Below are positions 16,209-25,387 of a DNA stretch of 64,000 nt, in pieces. Positions within the stretch are counted from its first letter, which is position 1. Each line of letters begins with the position of its first letter. The position numbers were made by a program, and so were the translations under genes. This DNA comes from Paenibacillus sp. 1001270B_150601_E10 (GTDB lineage Bacteria; Bacillota; Bacilli; Paenibacillales; Paenibacillaceae), in assembly GCF_015558675.1 (NCBI RefSeq), contig NZ_JADMOL010000005.1:253874-317873 (forward strand), read 5' to 3'. The notes beneath the pieces were generated by a model. That model had not been told where the DNA came from, did not search any database, and saw only the letters and a list, made by a program, of their open reading frames with translations.

Positions 16209-17552
16209 CTATCCATCTTTTTCCATGATGCCTGTAAGTTGATCAGCAAGTGCCGTCGCGGCGGAATAGCCGGAGCTCCAGGCCCATTGCAGGTTATAGC
16301 CACCGCAATCTCCATCCACATCCATCACTTCGCCGGCAAAATAAAGTCCAGGTACTAGCTTTGATTCTAGCGTTCCTTCTCTTAACTCTGTTGTATCGAT
16401 GCCGCCGGCCGTCGTTTGTGCATTCGTGAAACCATTGGTATCAGTTACGATAAATTCCCAACGCTTTATGAGTTGGCACAAGATTTTCTTCGTTTTCCAC
16501 GATAAATCCTGACATAGGAGGTTCGGCTCTTGGTCGATCCCCGCCTCTTTTAACAGAATAGGGACCAGCTTCTTGTTAAAGATGCCGATCATGGAAGCTG
16601 CAACAGTCCGGTATCCGAACGTCCCCCAATGCGTATCCAGAAAATCGACGACTTCTTCCTCCGTGCGGTCTGGCATCAAATCAAGCGATAAGGTTACTGT
16701 TTCTCCTTTTTTGAGCTGATACGCAGCCTTCCGGCTTAGCTGGAGAATCGGTGGGCCGGAGACGCCGTAGTCTGTAAATAGGATTTCCCCATATTCGCTG
16801 CGGATAACTTCGCCGTTGACGATGATATGTCCCAATCCCTCGAATTTGACGCCGGACAACTCCTTTAGATTCGGATATTGCAGCTTCAATTGTACGATCC
16901 CAGGTACAGGATCGATCAGTGTATGTCCTAGTCGCTGGGCAAGCGTATAGCCAGATCCATCCGTTCCTGTCTTTGGTGCGGTAAGGCCGCCCGTACAGAT
17001 AAAGAGATAATCACTGGTATACACGACCTCTCCCTCTGCTTCCGTTTGACACAAAATCGTGAATCGCGGATGTCCCTTCGATACGGTAACATCCAATACT
17101 TTGGTTTTGAAGTGTATCGGAACATACCGATCCTCTAGCGCAATCCGGAAAACCTCCAATACAGATGCTGCCTGCAGCGACATCGGATACATCCGGCCAT
17201 TCTCCACGGCGATCAACGGAAGGCCGAGTGTGTTGAAGAAATCGACGGTTTGCCGGACGCCGAATTGCTGCAGCACAGGCAGCGGGAATTCCATTTGATT
17301 GCTGTGATATTTAAGCGATAGTGCGACCGCTTCGTCCGTACCCTTCGCCGTGGATTGGTTCGTAATGTTACAGCGACCGTTGCCGGTCGTTAGTACCTTC
17401 TTGCCTACCCGGTCGTTGCCTTCAATGATCGCAACATCGACCCCTCGGTCTCGCGCGGTAACGGCGGCCATAAGACCAGAAGCACCTGCACCGATAATGA
17501 ACAGCTCGTGGTGCATTGTAGATTTCGATTTATACATATGTGTTGAGTTCAT
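16209..17552 (-). CDS. NAD(P)/FAD-dependent oxidoreductase, HI0933/YtfP family (copy 1)
   Basis: 447 residues from ATG 17552; ATGs at residues 6 and 13 are equally plausible, since a GGA directly abuts the first ATG. The Rossmann FAD-binding motif is GAGASGLMAAVTARDRG (residues about 21-37). NGRCNITNQS and FICTGGL follow, and the FAD-closing block GLYFAGEVMDVDGDCGGYN is near the C terminus, all diagnostic of the HI0933/BaiN/YtfP flavoproteins. The cellular role of the family is poorly known; BaiN-type members reduce double bonds in steroids. It lies 16 bases after a paralogue of the same length, so this is a tandem duplication in one operon. Confidence 0.9.
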   Translation of the reverse strand: MNSTHMYKSKSTMHHELFIIGAGASGLMAAVTARDRGVDVAIIEGNDRVGKKVLTTGNGRCNITNQSTAKGTDEAVALSLKYHSNQMEFPLPVLQQFGVRQTVDFFNTLGLPLIAVENGRMYPMSLQAASVLEVFRIALEDRYVPIHFKTKVLDVTVSKGHPRFTILCQTEAEGEVVYTSDYLFICTGGLTAPKTGTDGSGYTLAQRLGHTLIDPVPGIVQLKLQYPNLKELSGVKFEGLGHIIVNGEVIRSEYGEILFTDYGVSGPPILQLSRKAAYQLKKGETVTLSLDLMPDRTEEEVVDFLDTHWGTFGYRTVAASMIGIFNKKLVPILLKEAGIDQEPNLLCQDLSWKTKKILCQLIKRWEFIVTDTNGFTNAQTTAGGIDTTELREGTLESKLVPGLYFAGEVMDVDGDCGGYNLQWAWSSGYSAATALADQLTGIMEKDG

Positions 17553-17568
17553 TCCTTTTTTAATAGCT

Positions 17569-18882
17569 TCATTTGAAAATATGTTTCCCTAGCGCCATCG
17601 CGGCCGCATAGCCGGAACTCCAGGCCCATTGCAGGTTGTAGCCGCCGAGCTCGCCGTCGACATCCATCACCTCGCCAGCGAAATAGAGCCCAGGCACGAG
17701 CTTGGATTCCAAAGTGTCTGCGAAGAGATCTTTTGTAACGATGCCTCCGGCTGTCGCTTGTGCCTTCTCGAAGCTATGGGTATCTGTTACTTTGAATTCC
17801 CAACGCTTCAATATTTTATAGAAGATCCCTTTTGTTTTCCACGAGAGATCCTGGCAAAGTAGGTTTGGCTCTTGATCGATTCTCGCCTCTTTCAGCAAGA
17901 CCGGGATCAGCTTCTTGTGTAAAAAACCGATGAAGGATTCCGCGACCGGCCGGTGGGCGAATGTTCCACAGTTCATCTCCAAGAATTCGATAACCTCCTG
18001 CTTCGTGCGGCTCGGCATCAAATCGATGGATAAAGTCACGGAATCCCCTCTCGAGAGATGAACGGCGGCTATCCGGCTGAGTTGAAGAATCGGTGGGCCG
18101 GAAAAGCCGTAATCGGCAAAATGAATTTCGCCGGTCTCGCTGCGAACGACCTCGCCATTCACGAGGATGTGGGCTCGTCCCTGGAGCTTGATGCCGGATA
18201 GAGCCTTCATATATGGGTATTGCACCTTTAATTGCACTATTGCCGGCACAGGTTCGACCATCGCGTGCCCCATGTTTTGAGCAAGCACATACCCAGTCCC
18301 ATCCGTTCCCGCATTCTGGCCAGTGAGGCCGCCCGTACATATAAACAGGTATTCGCTGGTATAGACAACCTTCTCGTCTGTCTCGTTGCGGCATGTAATT
18401 TTGAATCGCGGATGATCCGTCGATACGGTAACATCCAGCACTTTGTTGTTAAGATATACCGGAACGTTCCGCTCCTCCAAAGCAAGCTCGAAAATATCCA
18501 ATACGGATGCAGCCTGCAGCGACATCGGATACATTAAGCCCTCTTTCAATTTTGTAAGTGGCAATCCAAGCATATTAAAAAAATCAATGGTTTGACGAAT
18601 GCCGAATTGCTGCAACACTGGCAACGGAAATTCAGCCTGACTGCTATGGTACTTGCGCGATAAGGACACCACTTCGTCGTCCGTACCCGTCATAGTGGAA
18701 TCGTTCGTAATATTGCAACGACCGTCACCTGTCATTGAGATTTTTTTCCCAATCCGGTCATTACCTTCTAGAATGGCGGCATCGATACCCAAATCCCGCG
18801 CAGTAACGGCGGCCATGAGTCCCGATGCGCCTGCACCGATAATAATCAACTTGTGGTGCAAGAAAGTCTGATAATCGTGCAT
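17569..18882 (-). CDS. NAD(P)/FAD-dependent oxidoreductase, HI0933/YtfP family (copy 2)
   Basis: 437 residues, ATG at 18882 with AAGGGGTG upstream. It has the same signature blocks as its downstream neighbour: GAGASGLMAAVTARDLG (16-32), GDGRCNITND, FICTGGLTG, and GLYFAGEVMDVDGELGGYN near the end. The two align without large gaps over their full length, but changes are scattered through both copies, so the duplication is old or the copies came separately. First gene of the pair, with an A/T-rich promoter region at 18900-18970. It sits between the ssrA-like elements at 16101 and 19029, so the pair forms one candidate accessory module. Confidence 0.9.
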   Translation of the reverse strand: MHDYQTFLHHKLIIIGAGASGLMAAVTARDLGIDAAILEGNDRIGKKISMTGDGRCNITNDSTMTGTDDEVVSLSRKYHSSQAEFPLPVLQQFGIRQTIDFFNMLGLPLTKLKEGLMYPMSLQAASVLDIFELALEERNVPVYLNNKVLDVTVSTDHPRFKITCRNETDEKVVYTSEYLFICTGGLTGQNAGTDGTGYVLAQNMGHAMVEPVPAIVQLKVQYPYMKALSGIKLQGRAHILVNGEVVRSETGEIHFADYGFSGPPILQLSRIAAVHLSRGDSVTLSIDLMPSRTKQEVIEFLEMNCGTFAHRPVAESFIGFLHKKLIPVLLKEARIDQEPNLLCQDLSWKTKGIFYKILKRWEFKVTDTHSFEKAQATAGGIVTKDLFADTLESKLVPGLYFAGEVMDVDGELGGYNLQWAWSSGYAAAMALGKHIFK

Positions 18883-19028
18883 GGTTTGTCAATGCACCCC
18901 TTGTCCAATAAATTTATATATAGGAAATGTGATTTTTTCCGAATGAAACTGCGCTATATATAATTATAGCATAACCGATAGAATTCTCCTGACATCACGC
19001 CTCATTACAGTAATACCCCAAATATAAA

Positions 19029-19141
19029 AAAAACCACAACCTCGTGCGGTTATGGATTCTGCATGGTGGAGGAGAGGGAATTTGACCCCTGTCCGAAGAT
19101 CACGCCACGCGGCTTTCTACGGGTGTAGCTGCAGTTTTGAA
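19029..19141 (-). repeat. Partial duplicate of the ssrA 3' end plus terminator
   Basis: The stretch repeats the terminator stem, CATGGTGGAGG acceptor end, T-arm and about 60 further bases of the true ssrA (19285-19396). Examples are GACCCCTGTCCGAAGAT against GAACCCCTGTCCGAAGAT, and TTCTACGGGTGTAG, identical in both. Substitutions in the T-loop (TCGAAC to TTTGAC) and acceptor arm show it is no longer a working tmRNA. Same orientation and 180 bases downstream of ssrA. This is the clearest att-like remnant. Confidence 0.9.
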
Positions 19142-19286
19142 TAAGACGACAAAACGAACGCAAAACCATATCCACTTCACCATTATGATAAAAGTCCGCC
19201 GTAAGAGAATCTTGGTACTCTTTGGTTTTAACGTTGGTTTTGTCATAAGTCTAAGCAAACCACCTAAAACAACTACTAAATAGCGA
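19142..19286 (-). other. Short spacer between the ssrA duplicate and ssrA, coding-like scrap
   Basis: No intact gene. A minus-strand frame reads YDKTNVKTKEYQDSLTADF then YHNGEVDMVLRSFCRLIQ, protein-like but closed upstream by a stop, and runs on into the ssrA duplicate. It may be the last trace of an element that once separated the two copies. Confidence 0.3.
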
Positions 19287-19288
19287 AA

Positions 19289-19314
19289 ATCCACAACCTC
19301 ATGCGGTTGTGGAT
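19289..19314 (-). terminator. Terminator of ssrA
   Basis: ATCCACAACC (19289-19298) and GGTTGTGGAT (19305-19314) form a perfect 10-bp stem with loop TCATGC, five bases past the tmRNA CCA end. A TTTTCG tail follows in the minus direction. Confidence 0.85.
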
Positions 19315-19319
19315 TTACA

Positions 19320-19683
19320 TGGTGGAGGCGAGGGGAGTCGAACCCCTGTCCGAAGATAACGCAACATAGGCTTCTACGGGTGTAGTCACAGTTTTGATGT
19401 CACCCTAGTAGCGCCCCGTCACCGGCTCTACTTTGGGTCAGCCTGATTGTCTTCTTCAGCACACCCCAGGCGGAGATGTGACAGCGTATCCCACTAAAGT
19501 TGGGCCCCTATCTCGGCACATGGGCGATGCAGAATAGAAGCTCGCTAACAGGTTATTAAGCTGCTAATGCGAAGTTGTTGTTTTGTTTGCCGTTTAATTG
19601 GCTTTAGCGTTGATGAAGCGGACGCGTCCCCACTACCCGCTACCCATGCCCGAACTATCCCCGTCGAATCCATAAACGCCCCC
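19320..19683 (-). ncRNA. ssrA: Transfer-messenger RNA (tmRNA)
   Basis: 364 nt, minus strand. The 5' GGGGGCG (19683-19677) pairs over 7 bp with CGCCTCC before the encoded ACCA end at 19320. GGATTCGAC follows the 5' arm, and the T-arm is AGGGG-TTCGACT-CCCCT. The tag reading frame GGC AAA CAA AAC AAC AAC TTC GCA TTA GCA GCT TAA (19591-19556) adds GKQNNNFALAA after the charged Ala. It rescues ribosomes stalled on broken mRNA and marks the product for ClpP and other proteases. smpB lies upstream on the same strand. A partial duplicate and further fragments of its 3' end lie downstream. Confidence 0.96.
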
Positions 19684-19751
19684 AAAGGTTCGCGAAAAGC
19701 GCTCGCCCACTTGGGGAGTCACGTTCCGGATTAAAGGAAAGTACAGACATT

Positions 19752-19781
19752 GATAGAGTCTTGCCTCTATTCAATTGTCAA
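19752..19781 (-). promoter_or_regulatory. Promoter of ssrA
   Basis: Minus strand: perfect -35 TTGACA (19781-19776), 18 bases, then TCTATC as a weak -10. This would start the precursor about 60 bases before the mature 5' end, which RNase P would trim. The rest of the 424-base gap 19684-20107 shows no gene. Confidence 0.5.
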
Positions 19782-20107
19782 AGTTGAATCATTTGCTGCC
19801 AGAATCGACTAGCTCCAAAGTGCTAGCATCTAGGATCTTCAGTGCTGCAAGTCAGCTTTTCCACTTACAACAAGCATCCCCTGGCGACAACCTTAGTATA
19901 ACACACTCGCGAAAAAAGTGTTAATGATGTTGTTGCCAGCTCTTCATAACGTTCCCTTGTCAAGGAATGCTTATACGTTCCATGAGATATGCAGCTTCTT
20001 CGAGCGCAACGTCCCACAATCGCATTGTTAAGCTGATCTACACCATGCAGATCTTGTGTAATCACAAGCTGTTTGGATTCTCCCTTAAGAAAAAGAACTA
20101 CGAGCTC

Positions 20108-20578
20108 TTACTTCTGGCGCTCACGCAAAGCACGCTGAATTTGGCGCTCTGCATCACGCTTCGCTTCGGTATGGCGCTTGTCATAGTTCTTCTTACCGCG
20201 GCCAAGCCCAATGAGCAGCTTCGCATAGCCATTGCGGACATAGATCTTAAGCGGCACAAGCGTATAGCCTTCCTGCTTCGAATGTCCGATCAGCTTATTG
20301 ATCTGCGCCTTATGCAATAGCAGCTTGCGCGCTCGAGTCGGATCCGTTGGATTATTCCGATTGCCTTGCTCGAATGGGCTGATGTGCATATTATGAATGA
20401 ACGCCTCGCCATTACGAATCGTCGCAAATGCATCATTAATATTCGCTCTGCCCATGCGCAGAGACTTAATTTCCGTCCCCGTCAACACCATTCCCGCTTC
20501 ATAAGTGTCCTCGATAAAATAATCATGGGACGCCTTTTTATTCTGAGCCAGCGGCTTATCATTATTCTTTTTGCCCAT
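20108..20578 (-). CDS. smpB: SsrA-binding protein SmpB
   Basis: 156 residues, the normal length. Family blocks are present: [54 protein letters not shown] and the tail [22 protein letters not shown]. The OB-fold core binds the tRNA-like part of tmRNA, and the basic C-terminal tail mimics mRNA in the decoding channel. ATG at 20578 follows GGAGGTACATC. It lies directly upstream of ssrA on the same strand, the standard Firmicutes arrangement. Confidence 0.98.
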   Translation of the reverse strand: MGKKNNDKPLAQNKKASHDYFIEDTYEAGMVLTGTEIKSLRMGRANINDAFATIRNGEAFIHNMHISPFEQGNRNNPTDPTRARKLLLHKAQINKLIGHSKQEGYTLVPLKIYVRNGYAKLLIGLGRGKKNYDKRHTEAKRDAERQIQRALRERQK

Positions 20579-20852
20579 GATGTACCTCCATGTCTACAGC
20601 ATCTAAACGACCACAATCTGAACCTGTGAGCATGATTAGATTTAGACCTCTATTGTACCAAAAAGGCGCCCCTTCTCTCAAGTCAATGAATGCAAAGATG
20701 ACATCGATGGCTTTGGTTTATTCACATATAATGAAGAAATCCAAATAAAGATCTCAAAGATAGGACAAAAATTGTCCGTTTTCTGTTTGATCATCCCTCT
20801 CGATAACAATCAAGCACATGCGGTATATTAATACACCATTCTTCCTTTAACA

Positions 20853-21662
20853 CTATCCTAAAATGCGAACATCCTGAATACCGTCCAGCTTCAAGATCGA
20901 CTCTCCACACTCCGACACCGATGTCATGCTCTCCGCCAGCACTTTTAGCTCGATATGCACAAGCGCAACCGCTTCCAATTCATGAGATTCTTTTACCGGC
21001 TTTGTCTCTTCTCGTTCCCATTCCTGTTTCAAATCATCCGTTGGAACGGGAGCTGCTCCTTCAAGCTCGCGCTTCATTCGGGCCATGACTCCCGTCCGTT
21101 CCTGACGTACACGAAGACTCCGCACGGTTAGACCGCAAGCTTCCGCCTGCTTCGCAATTTCGGTCATCCAGCCATCACGCTTCACAGCGACAATCTCAAT
21201 ATCGTGCAAGCGATGGGCGACACGATTTTTGATATCATATTTGTTCAATAGCCACAGCGCCACAATCGACATTCCACAGCCAAATAGGGCTGCTGAATAG
21301 AAGCCAGAGCCACAGGCTAGCCCGATTGCAGCTGATACCCAAAGCGACGCGGCAGTTGTTAAGCCCTTGACGCTCATCCCGTTGCGAATGATCGTACCTG
21401 CACCAAGGAAACCCACGCCGCTTACTACTTGTGCCGCGATTCTCGCGACATCAACATTAGCCTGACCATCTGGCTTCAGCACAGGGAAGCCATATACGGA
21501 AATAAGCATTACAAGTGCCGATCCAAGACTAACAAGCATATGAGTACGGAGACCTGCTGCCTGACTGCGCTTTTCCCGCTCCAGTCCAATACAGCCGCCC
21601 AATATAACCGCCAGCGCCATTCGCACAAGCACATGCCAAACTGAAATATCACCTGGTGTCAT
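20853..21662 (-). CDS. MgtC/SapB-family membrane protein
   Basis: 269 residues. The N-terminal 140 hold four to five membrane segments with the conserved block GGCIGLEREKRSQAAGLRTH, then VSGVGFLGAGTIIRNG, the MgtC signature. The C-terminal region, about 145-269, is a soluble ACT-like domain (HDIEIVAVKRDGWMTEIAKQ, ending ILKLDGIQDVRILG) interrupted by a charged stretch at 200-225. The family is linked to survival at low magnesium and to modulation of the F-type ATPase. It sits between smpB and rnr but is bounded by terminators, so it is probably transcribed alone. ATG at 21662. Confidence 0.92.
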   Translation of the reverse strand: MTPGDISVWHVLVRMALAVILGGCIGLEREKRSQAAGLRTHMLVSLGSALVMLISVYGFPVLKPDGQANVDVARIAAQVVSGVGFLGAGTIIRNGMSVKGLTTAASLWVSAAIGLACGSGFYSAALFGCGMSIVALWLLNKYDIKNRVAHRLHDIEIVAVKRDGWMTEIAKQAEACGLTVRSLRVRQERTGVMARMKRELEGAAPVPTDDLKQEWEREETKPVKESHELEAVALVHIELKVLAESMTSVSECGESILKLDGIQDVRILG

Positions 21663-21763
21663 GCTATCATCTTCTCTCTACCTTGTTTTCGCCCTACTTC
21701 TAATATAACACTTTATACATATTATGACGCTATTGGTTTCATCATGCCTTACCGGAGTAAACC

Positions 21764-21788
21764 AAAAAACCACCTTATCGCAAGGTGG
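21764..21788 (-). terminator. Second terminator between rnr and the mgtC-like gene
   Basis: CCACCTT (21770-21776) pairs with AAGGTGG (21782-21788), and a T6 tail follows in the minus direction. It backs up the rnr terminator at 21871. Confidence 0.7.
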
Positions 21789-21870
21789 CTTCTGTACCTT
21801 TCATTGTGTCCGATCGCAACAAAAATAATGAGACAACATTCGAGAACGCTCAGCACGTCCTGCAAAAATG

Positions 21871-21904
21871 AAAAAGACGGCCCCAACCAAACAGAACCGT
21901 CTTT
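21871..21904 (-). terminator. Terminator of rnr
   Basis: AAAGACGG (21873-21880) pairs with CCGTCTTT (21897-21904) with a T-rich tail, 20 bases past the rnr stop. Confidence 0.75.
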
Positions 21905-21923
21905 CCCTTATATAACCGTTAGG

Positions 21924-24899
21924 CTACCGTTTCTTCTTGCGAACAAACTTCGCCGTACTATTGTTGGATTTGCCCTTCTTAGCTGGGCTGCTTCCTGACT
22001 TCTGACGGGATTTGGCAGCACCTTCACCGATAAAGATGCCGCTCTCGGACGTGCTCTTGCGACCACGCTTGCCTCCACCGGATTTGTTCTTTCCACTGCC
22101 TCTAACTCCGCCATCATATCCACGGCCATAGCCGCTTCCACCTCTGCGTTCATGTCCGCCACCATGCTCGGATGAACGTCCATAACCACCGCGCCCAGAG
22201 CCGAAGTCAAAGCTTCCGCCGCCGGACTCCTCACGCTCCGCTTGTTCAATCAAGCGGTCGACCCAATTCGCGTCATCATTATGCGCGTTGCTGCTTCTGC
22301 CGTTTTCATGACCACCGCCGAAGTTGATGCCGTTCTTGCCCTTCTTTGGACGCTCCCGGCGAGCCTCTTGGCGATCTCGATACTGACGAGAACGGTATTC
22401 GCCACGGTTAACCCATTCGCCATCAGATGATTCCTGTGATCCACTGTCCGCTTCATTTCGGCGATCCATATTCACTGACTCATCGTTAGCACGGCTTTGA
22501 TAACCAGGGCGGCCAAAGCCTCCGGATTGCTGCCCCTTCTTCCATGGCCGGCTTTGATCGCGTCCGACCGTTTGAGCGCCGTGCTGTCCTCGAGATCCAC
22601 GGGAATCATCTCGGCCGGAAGCGCCACGCGCTCCGCGACTATCTCCTCCGCGGCTGCCTCGTCCATTTCTTCCGCCGCGGTCGACTTCTCCACGTGAAGC
22701 CCGCTCCTTATGGCGGCGCTTCTTCAGCTCATAGCCGGACAACTTATCGCCAAGCGTGCCATGACGCGGCGCGCTGTCCACCATTTCAAAATCAATCGTA
22801 TGATCATCCATGTTGACGCGTGCCACGCGAATCTTGACCTCGTCACCAATGCGATGAATATTGGCTGTACGTTCGCCTATCAGCTGCATATGCTGCTCGT
22901 CAAAATGATAATAGTCGTCCGCCATATCGCTCAAGCGAATCAAGCCTTCTACCGTATTATCCAGCTCAATAAACATACCAAAGCTCGTTACGCTGCTAAT
23001 GATACCGTCGAACTCTTCTCCGACTTTATCAAGCATGTACTCTGCCTTTTTCAGCTGTTCCGTATCACGCTCTGCATCTACAGCGACACGCTCGCGTTCT
23101 GAGGACTGCTGCGCAATCTCAGGCATGCGTGTCTTCAAGAGCTCAAATCTCTTCTCTGACAGCGAGCCGCCATGGTCGATGACTTCCCGGATGACACGGT
23201 GAATCACCAAGTCAGGATAACGGCGAATCGGAGACGTGAAGTGCGTGTAATACTCTGCCGCAAGACCAAAGTGGCCTGTGCTTTCCGCATCATACTTCGC
23301 TTGTCTCATCGAGCGAAGCATCATCGTACTGATGACCGTTTGCTCACGCGTGCCTTCAATCTCCTCTAAGAGTGTTTGCAGCGAGCGCGGATGCACCGAG
23401 TTGCCTCTGCCGCGAACCACATAACCGAAGTTCGCTACAAAGCTCATAAAGTGCAGCAGCTTCTCGCTATCCGGATCTTCATGAATCCGATACAGGAACG
23501 GTACGCGCAGCCAGTGGAAATGCTCTGCCACCGTCTCGTTCGCCGCAAGCATGAACTCCTCAATCATCTGCTCTGCAATAGAGCGCTCACGCTTGATAAT
23601 ATCCGTCGGCTTGCCATCCTGATCCACGATGACCTTTGCTTCCTCAAAGTCAAAATCAATCGCGCCGCGCTGCATCCGCTTCTTGCGAAGCTTCAGCGCC
23701 AGCTCCTTCATCAGCTTGAAGCTGTCGACCATGTAGGCATAGCGAGCAGATACCTCTGGATCCTCATCTTCCACGATCTTGCGCACATTCGTATACGTCA
23801 TCCGTTCAACGGTGCGTATCACGCTTGGGAACACCTCGTGCTTCACCAGCTTCGCCTTTTCATCAAACTCCATCTCACAGGACAGCGTTAGGCGATCCAC
23901 GCGTGGATTAAGCGAGCAAATGCCGTTCGATAAACGATGCGGCAGCATTGGAATGACGCGGTCTACGAGATAGACGCTGCATCCTCGTGCATAGGCCTCG
24001 CGGTCTAACATAGAGCCTTCCTTCACGTAATAACCGACATCCGCAATATGGACACCAAGCTTATAGTTGCCGTTAGGAAGACGCTCCACATACACGGCAT
24101 CATCCAGATCCTTCGCATCCTCGCCATCGATTGTTACGATGTTGAGTCCGCGCAGGTCGCGTCGCTTCTGGCTAATAATTTCTTCCTCGCTGATCACGTC
24201 CGGAACGCTCTCAGCCTCTTCCATCACTTCATCCGGGAAGGCTTCCGGCAGCTTATGCTTGCGAATAATGGACAGGATATCCACACCTGGATCATCCTTA
24301 TGACCAAGTATTTCGATAATCTCACCCTCAGCCGCGGCTCGGCCTTCCGGGTAATTCACGATCCTTGCAACGACTTTTTGACCAGTCACTGCGCCATGAA
24401 ATGCGCCCTTTGGAATAAACACATCTCGGTTAATGCGGCGATCGTCCGGCATTACAAAGCCGTAAGATTCCAAGTTCTCAAATACGCCGACCACTTGCTC
24501 AACCGCTCGCTTCACCACGCGAACGACTTCACCTTCCATGCGCGATCCGCCCTGCGCCTTGCTCGTAACCCTTGCAAGCACAATATCTCCATTCATCGCG
24601 GTATGAAGATCATTCGCGTGAATGTACACGTCCGGATGATCCGCCTCATCCGGAATCAAAAATGCAAAGCCCTTGGCATGCGCCTGCAAACGGCCCCTTA
24701 ACAGGTTCATTCGTTCAGGAACCCCGTAACGATCCTTGCGCGTGCAGATAATGTATCCGCTGCTTTCCAAAGACGAGAGAGCCTCTCGGATCTCCTCTGG
24801 TGTGCTCTGATGTCTAAAATGATCCGCCAGTTCCTCGAAGGTCATTGGTTTATAGGCCAGCTCTCGCATGAAGCTTAATATGTCTTGATCTGCTATCAT
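21924..24899 (-). CDS. rnr: Ribonuclease R with long Gly/Arg/Ser-rich C-terminal tail
   Basis: The ATG at 24899 (MIADQDILSFM) follows GAGAGGTGA; a TTG 15 bases earlier is less likely. 991 residues, against about 770-810 for most family members. Order: winged-helix 1-65, cold-shock/OB region to about 220, RNB catalytic domain about 255-600 with its Asp cluster in TIDGEDAKDLDDAVYV, and S1 domain about 640-725 (DGIISSVTSFGMFIELDNTVEG). About 250 residues then follow, rich in RG, SRG, GGG and lysine. It degrades structured RNA 3' to 5' and works with SmpB-tmRNA on rescued mRNAs; smpB and ssrA are next door. The tail looks like an RGG-type RNA-binding extension. Confidence 0.96.
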   Translation of the reverse strand: MIADQDILSFMRELAYKPMTFEELADHFRHQSTPEEIREALSSLESSGYIICTRKDRYGVPERMNLLRGRLQAHAKGFAFLIPDEADHPDVYIHANDLHTAMNGDIVLARVTSKAQGGSRMEGEVVRVVKRAVEQVVGVFENLESYGFVMPDDRRINRDVFIPKGAFHGAVTGQKVVARIVNYPEGRAAAEGEIIEILGHKDDPGVDILSIIRKHKLPEAFPDEVMEEAESVPDVISEEEIISQKRRDLRGLNIVTIDGEDAKDLDDAVYVERLPNGNYKLGVHIADVGYYVKEGSMLDREAYARGCSVYLVDRVIPMLPHRLSNGICSLNPRVDRLTLSCEMEFDEKAKLVKHEVFPSVIRTVERMTYTNVRKIVEDEDPEVSARYAYMVDSFKLMKELALKLRKKRMQRGAIDFDFEEAKVIVDQDGKPTDIIKRERSIAEQMIEEFMLAANETVAEHFHWLRVPFLYRIHEDPDSEKLLHFMSFVANFGYVVRGRGNSVHPRSLQTLLEEIEGTREQTVISTMMLRSMRQAKYDAESTGHFGLAAEYYTHFTSPIRRYPDLVIHRVIREVIDHGGSLSEKRFELLKTRMPEIAQQSSERERVAVDAERDTEQLKKAEYMLDKVGEEFDGIISSVTSFGMFIELDNTVEGLIRLSDMADDYYHFDEQHMQLIGERTANIHRIGDEVKIRVARVNMDDHTIDFEMVDSAPRHGTLGDKLSGYELKKRRHKERASRGEVDRGGRNGRGSRGGDSRGARGASGRDDSRGSRGQHGAQTVGRDQSRPWKKGQQSGGFGRPGYQSRANDESVNMDRRNEADSGSQESSDGEWVNRGEYRSRQYRDRQEARRERPKKGKNGINFGGGHENGRSSNAHNDDANWVDRLIEQAEREESGGGSFDFGSGRGGYGRSSEHGGGHERRGGSGYGRGYDGGVRGSGKNKSGGGKRGRKSTSESGIFIGEGAAKSRQKSGSSPAKKGKSNNSTAKFVRKKKR

Positions 24900-25083
24900 T
24901 CGTTCACCTCTCAATTGCCTGAGACCCCTTGTGCAAAGTTATCCATATATACCCTAGTATACACGATTTCCAATCATCACATCCGTCGGCACAGGCCTAT
25001 CTTCATTTGATCTATGTCTGATTACTGTCTCCGAGATCTTCTGCATCCCGCTATGTATCCTTTTCTTACCGCAGATACGTGAA

Positions 25084-25144
25084 AGACCTGTCCCAGCGAC
25101 AGGTCTATATACAAATAAACTCCCTCGCCAAGATAGCAAGGGAG
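25084..25144 (-). terminator. Two tandem hairpins after secG
   Basis: CTCCCTCGC (25120-25128) pairs with GCAAGGGAG (25136-25144) with one mismatch, followed by TTTATTT. Then AGACCTGTC (25084-25092) pairs exactly with GACAGGTCT (25098-25106), followed by TTTC. The first starts ten bases after the secG stop. Confidence 0.7.
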
Positions 25145-25153
25145 CTGTTCGTT

Positions 25154-25387
25154 TTATTTCAAGAAATACGCTACGATCAACGATAATACGAAGAAACATG
25201 TTGCAAATCCGATGGTTGCACGCTGCAGGACCAAATCCATCCCGCGTGCCTTTTGCTTTCCGAATAAATGTTCCGCACCGCCGGAGATGGCGCCTGATAA
25301 ACCAGCACTCTTTCCTTTTTGCAGGAGTACAACGGTAATCAAGCCGATCGCACTAATTACGAGCAGTATTGTCAAAAAAACGTCCAC
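25154..25387 (-). CDS. secG: Preprotein translocase subunit SecG
   Basis: 77 residues with two membrane helices, at about 3-22 ([20 protein letters not shown]) and 55-75 ([17 protein letters not shown]). Between them is the family loop [25 protein letters not shown]. SecG assists SecYE during export through the cytoplasmic membrane. AGGAGGTGG precedes ATG 25387. First gene of the secG-rnr-(mgtC)-smpB-ssrA neighbourhood. Confidence 0.97.
   Translation of the reverse strand: MDVFLTILLVISAIGLITVVLLQKGKSAGLSGAISGGAEHLFGKQKARGMDLVLQRATIGFATCFFVLSLIVAYFLK

Noticed and set aside
19100-19294. 64-aa open frame between the ssrA duplicate and ssrA
   Set aside because: It runs through the duplicated tmRNA sequence and has no ribosome site; not a plausible gene.
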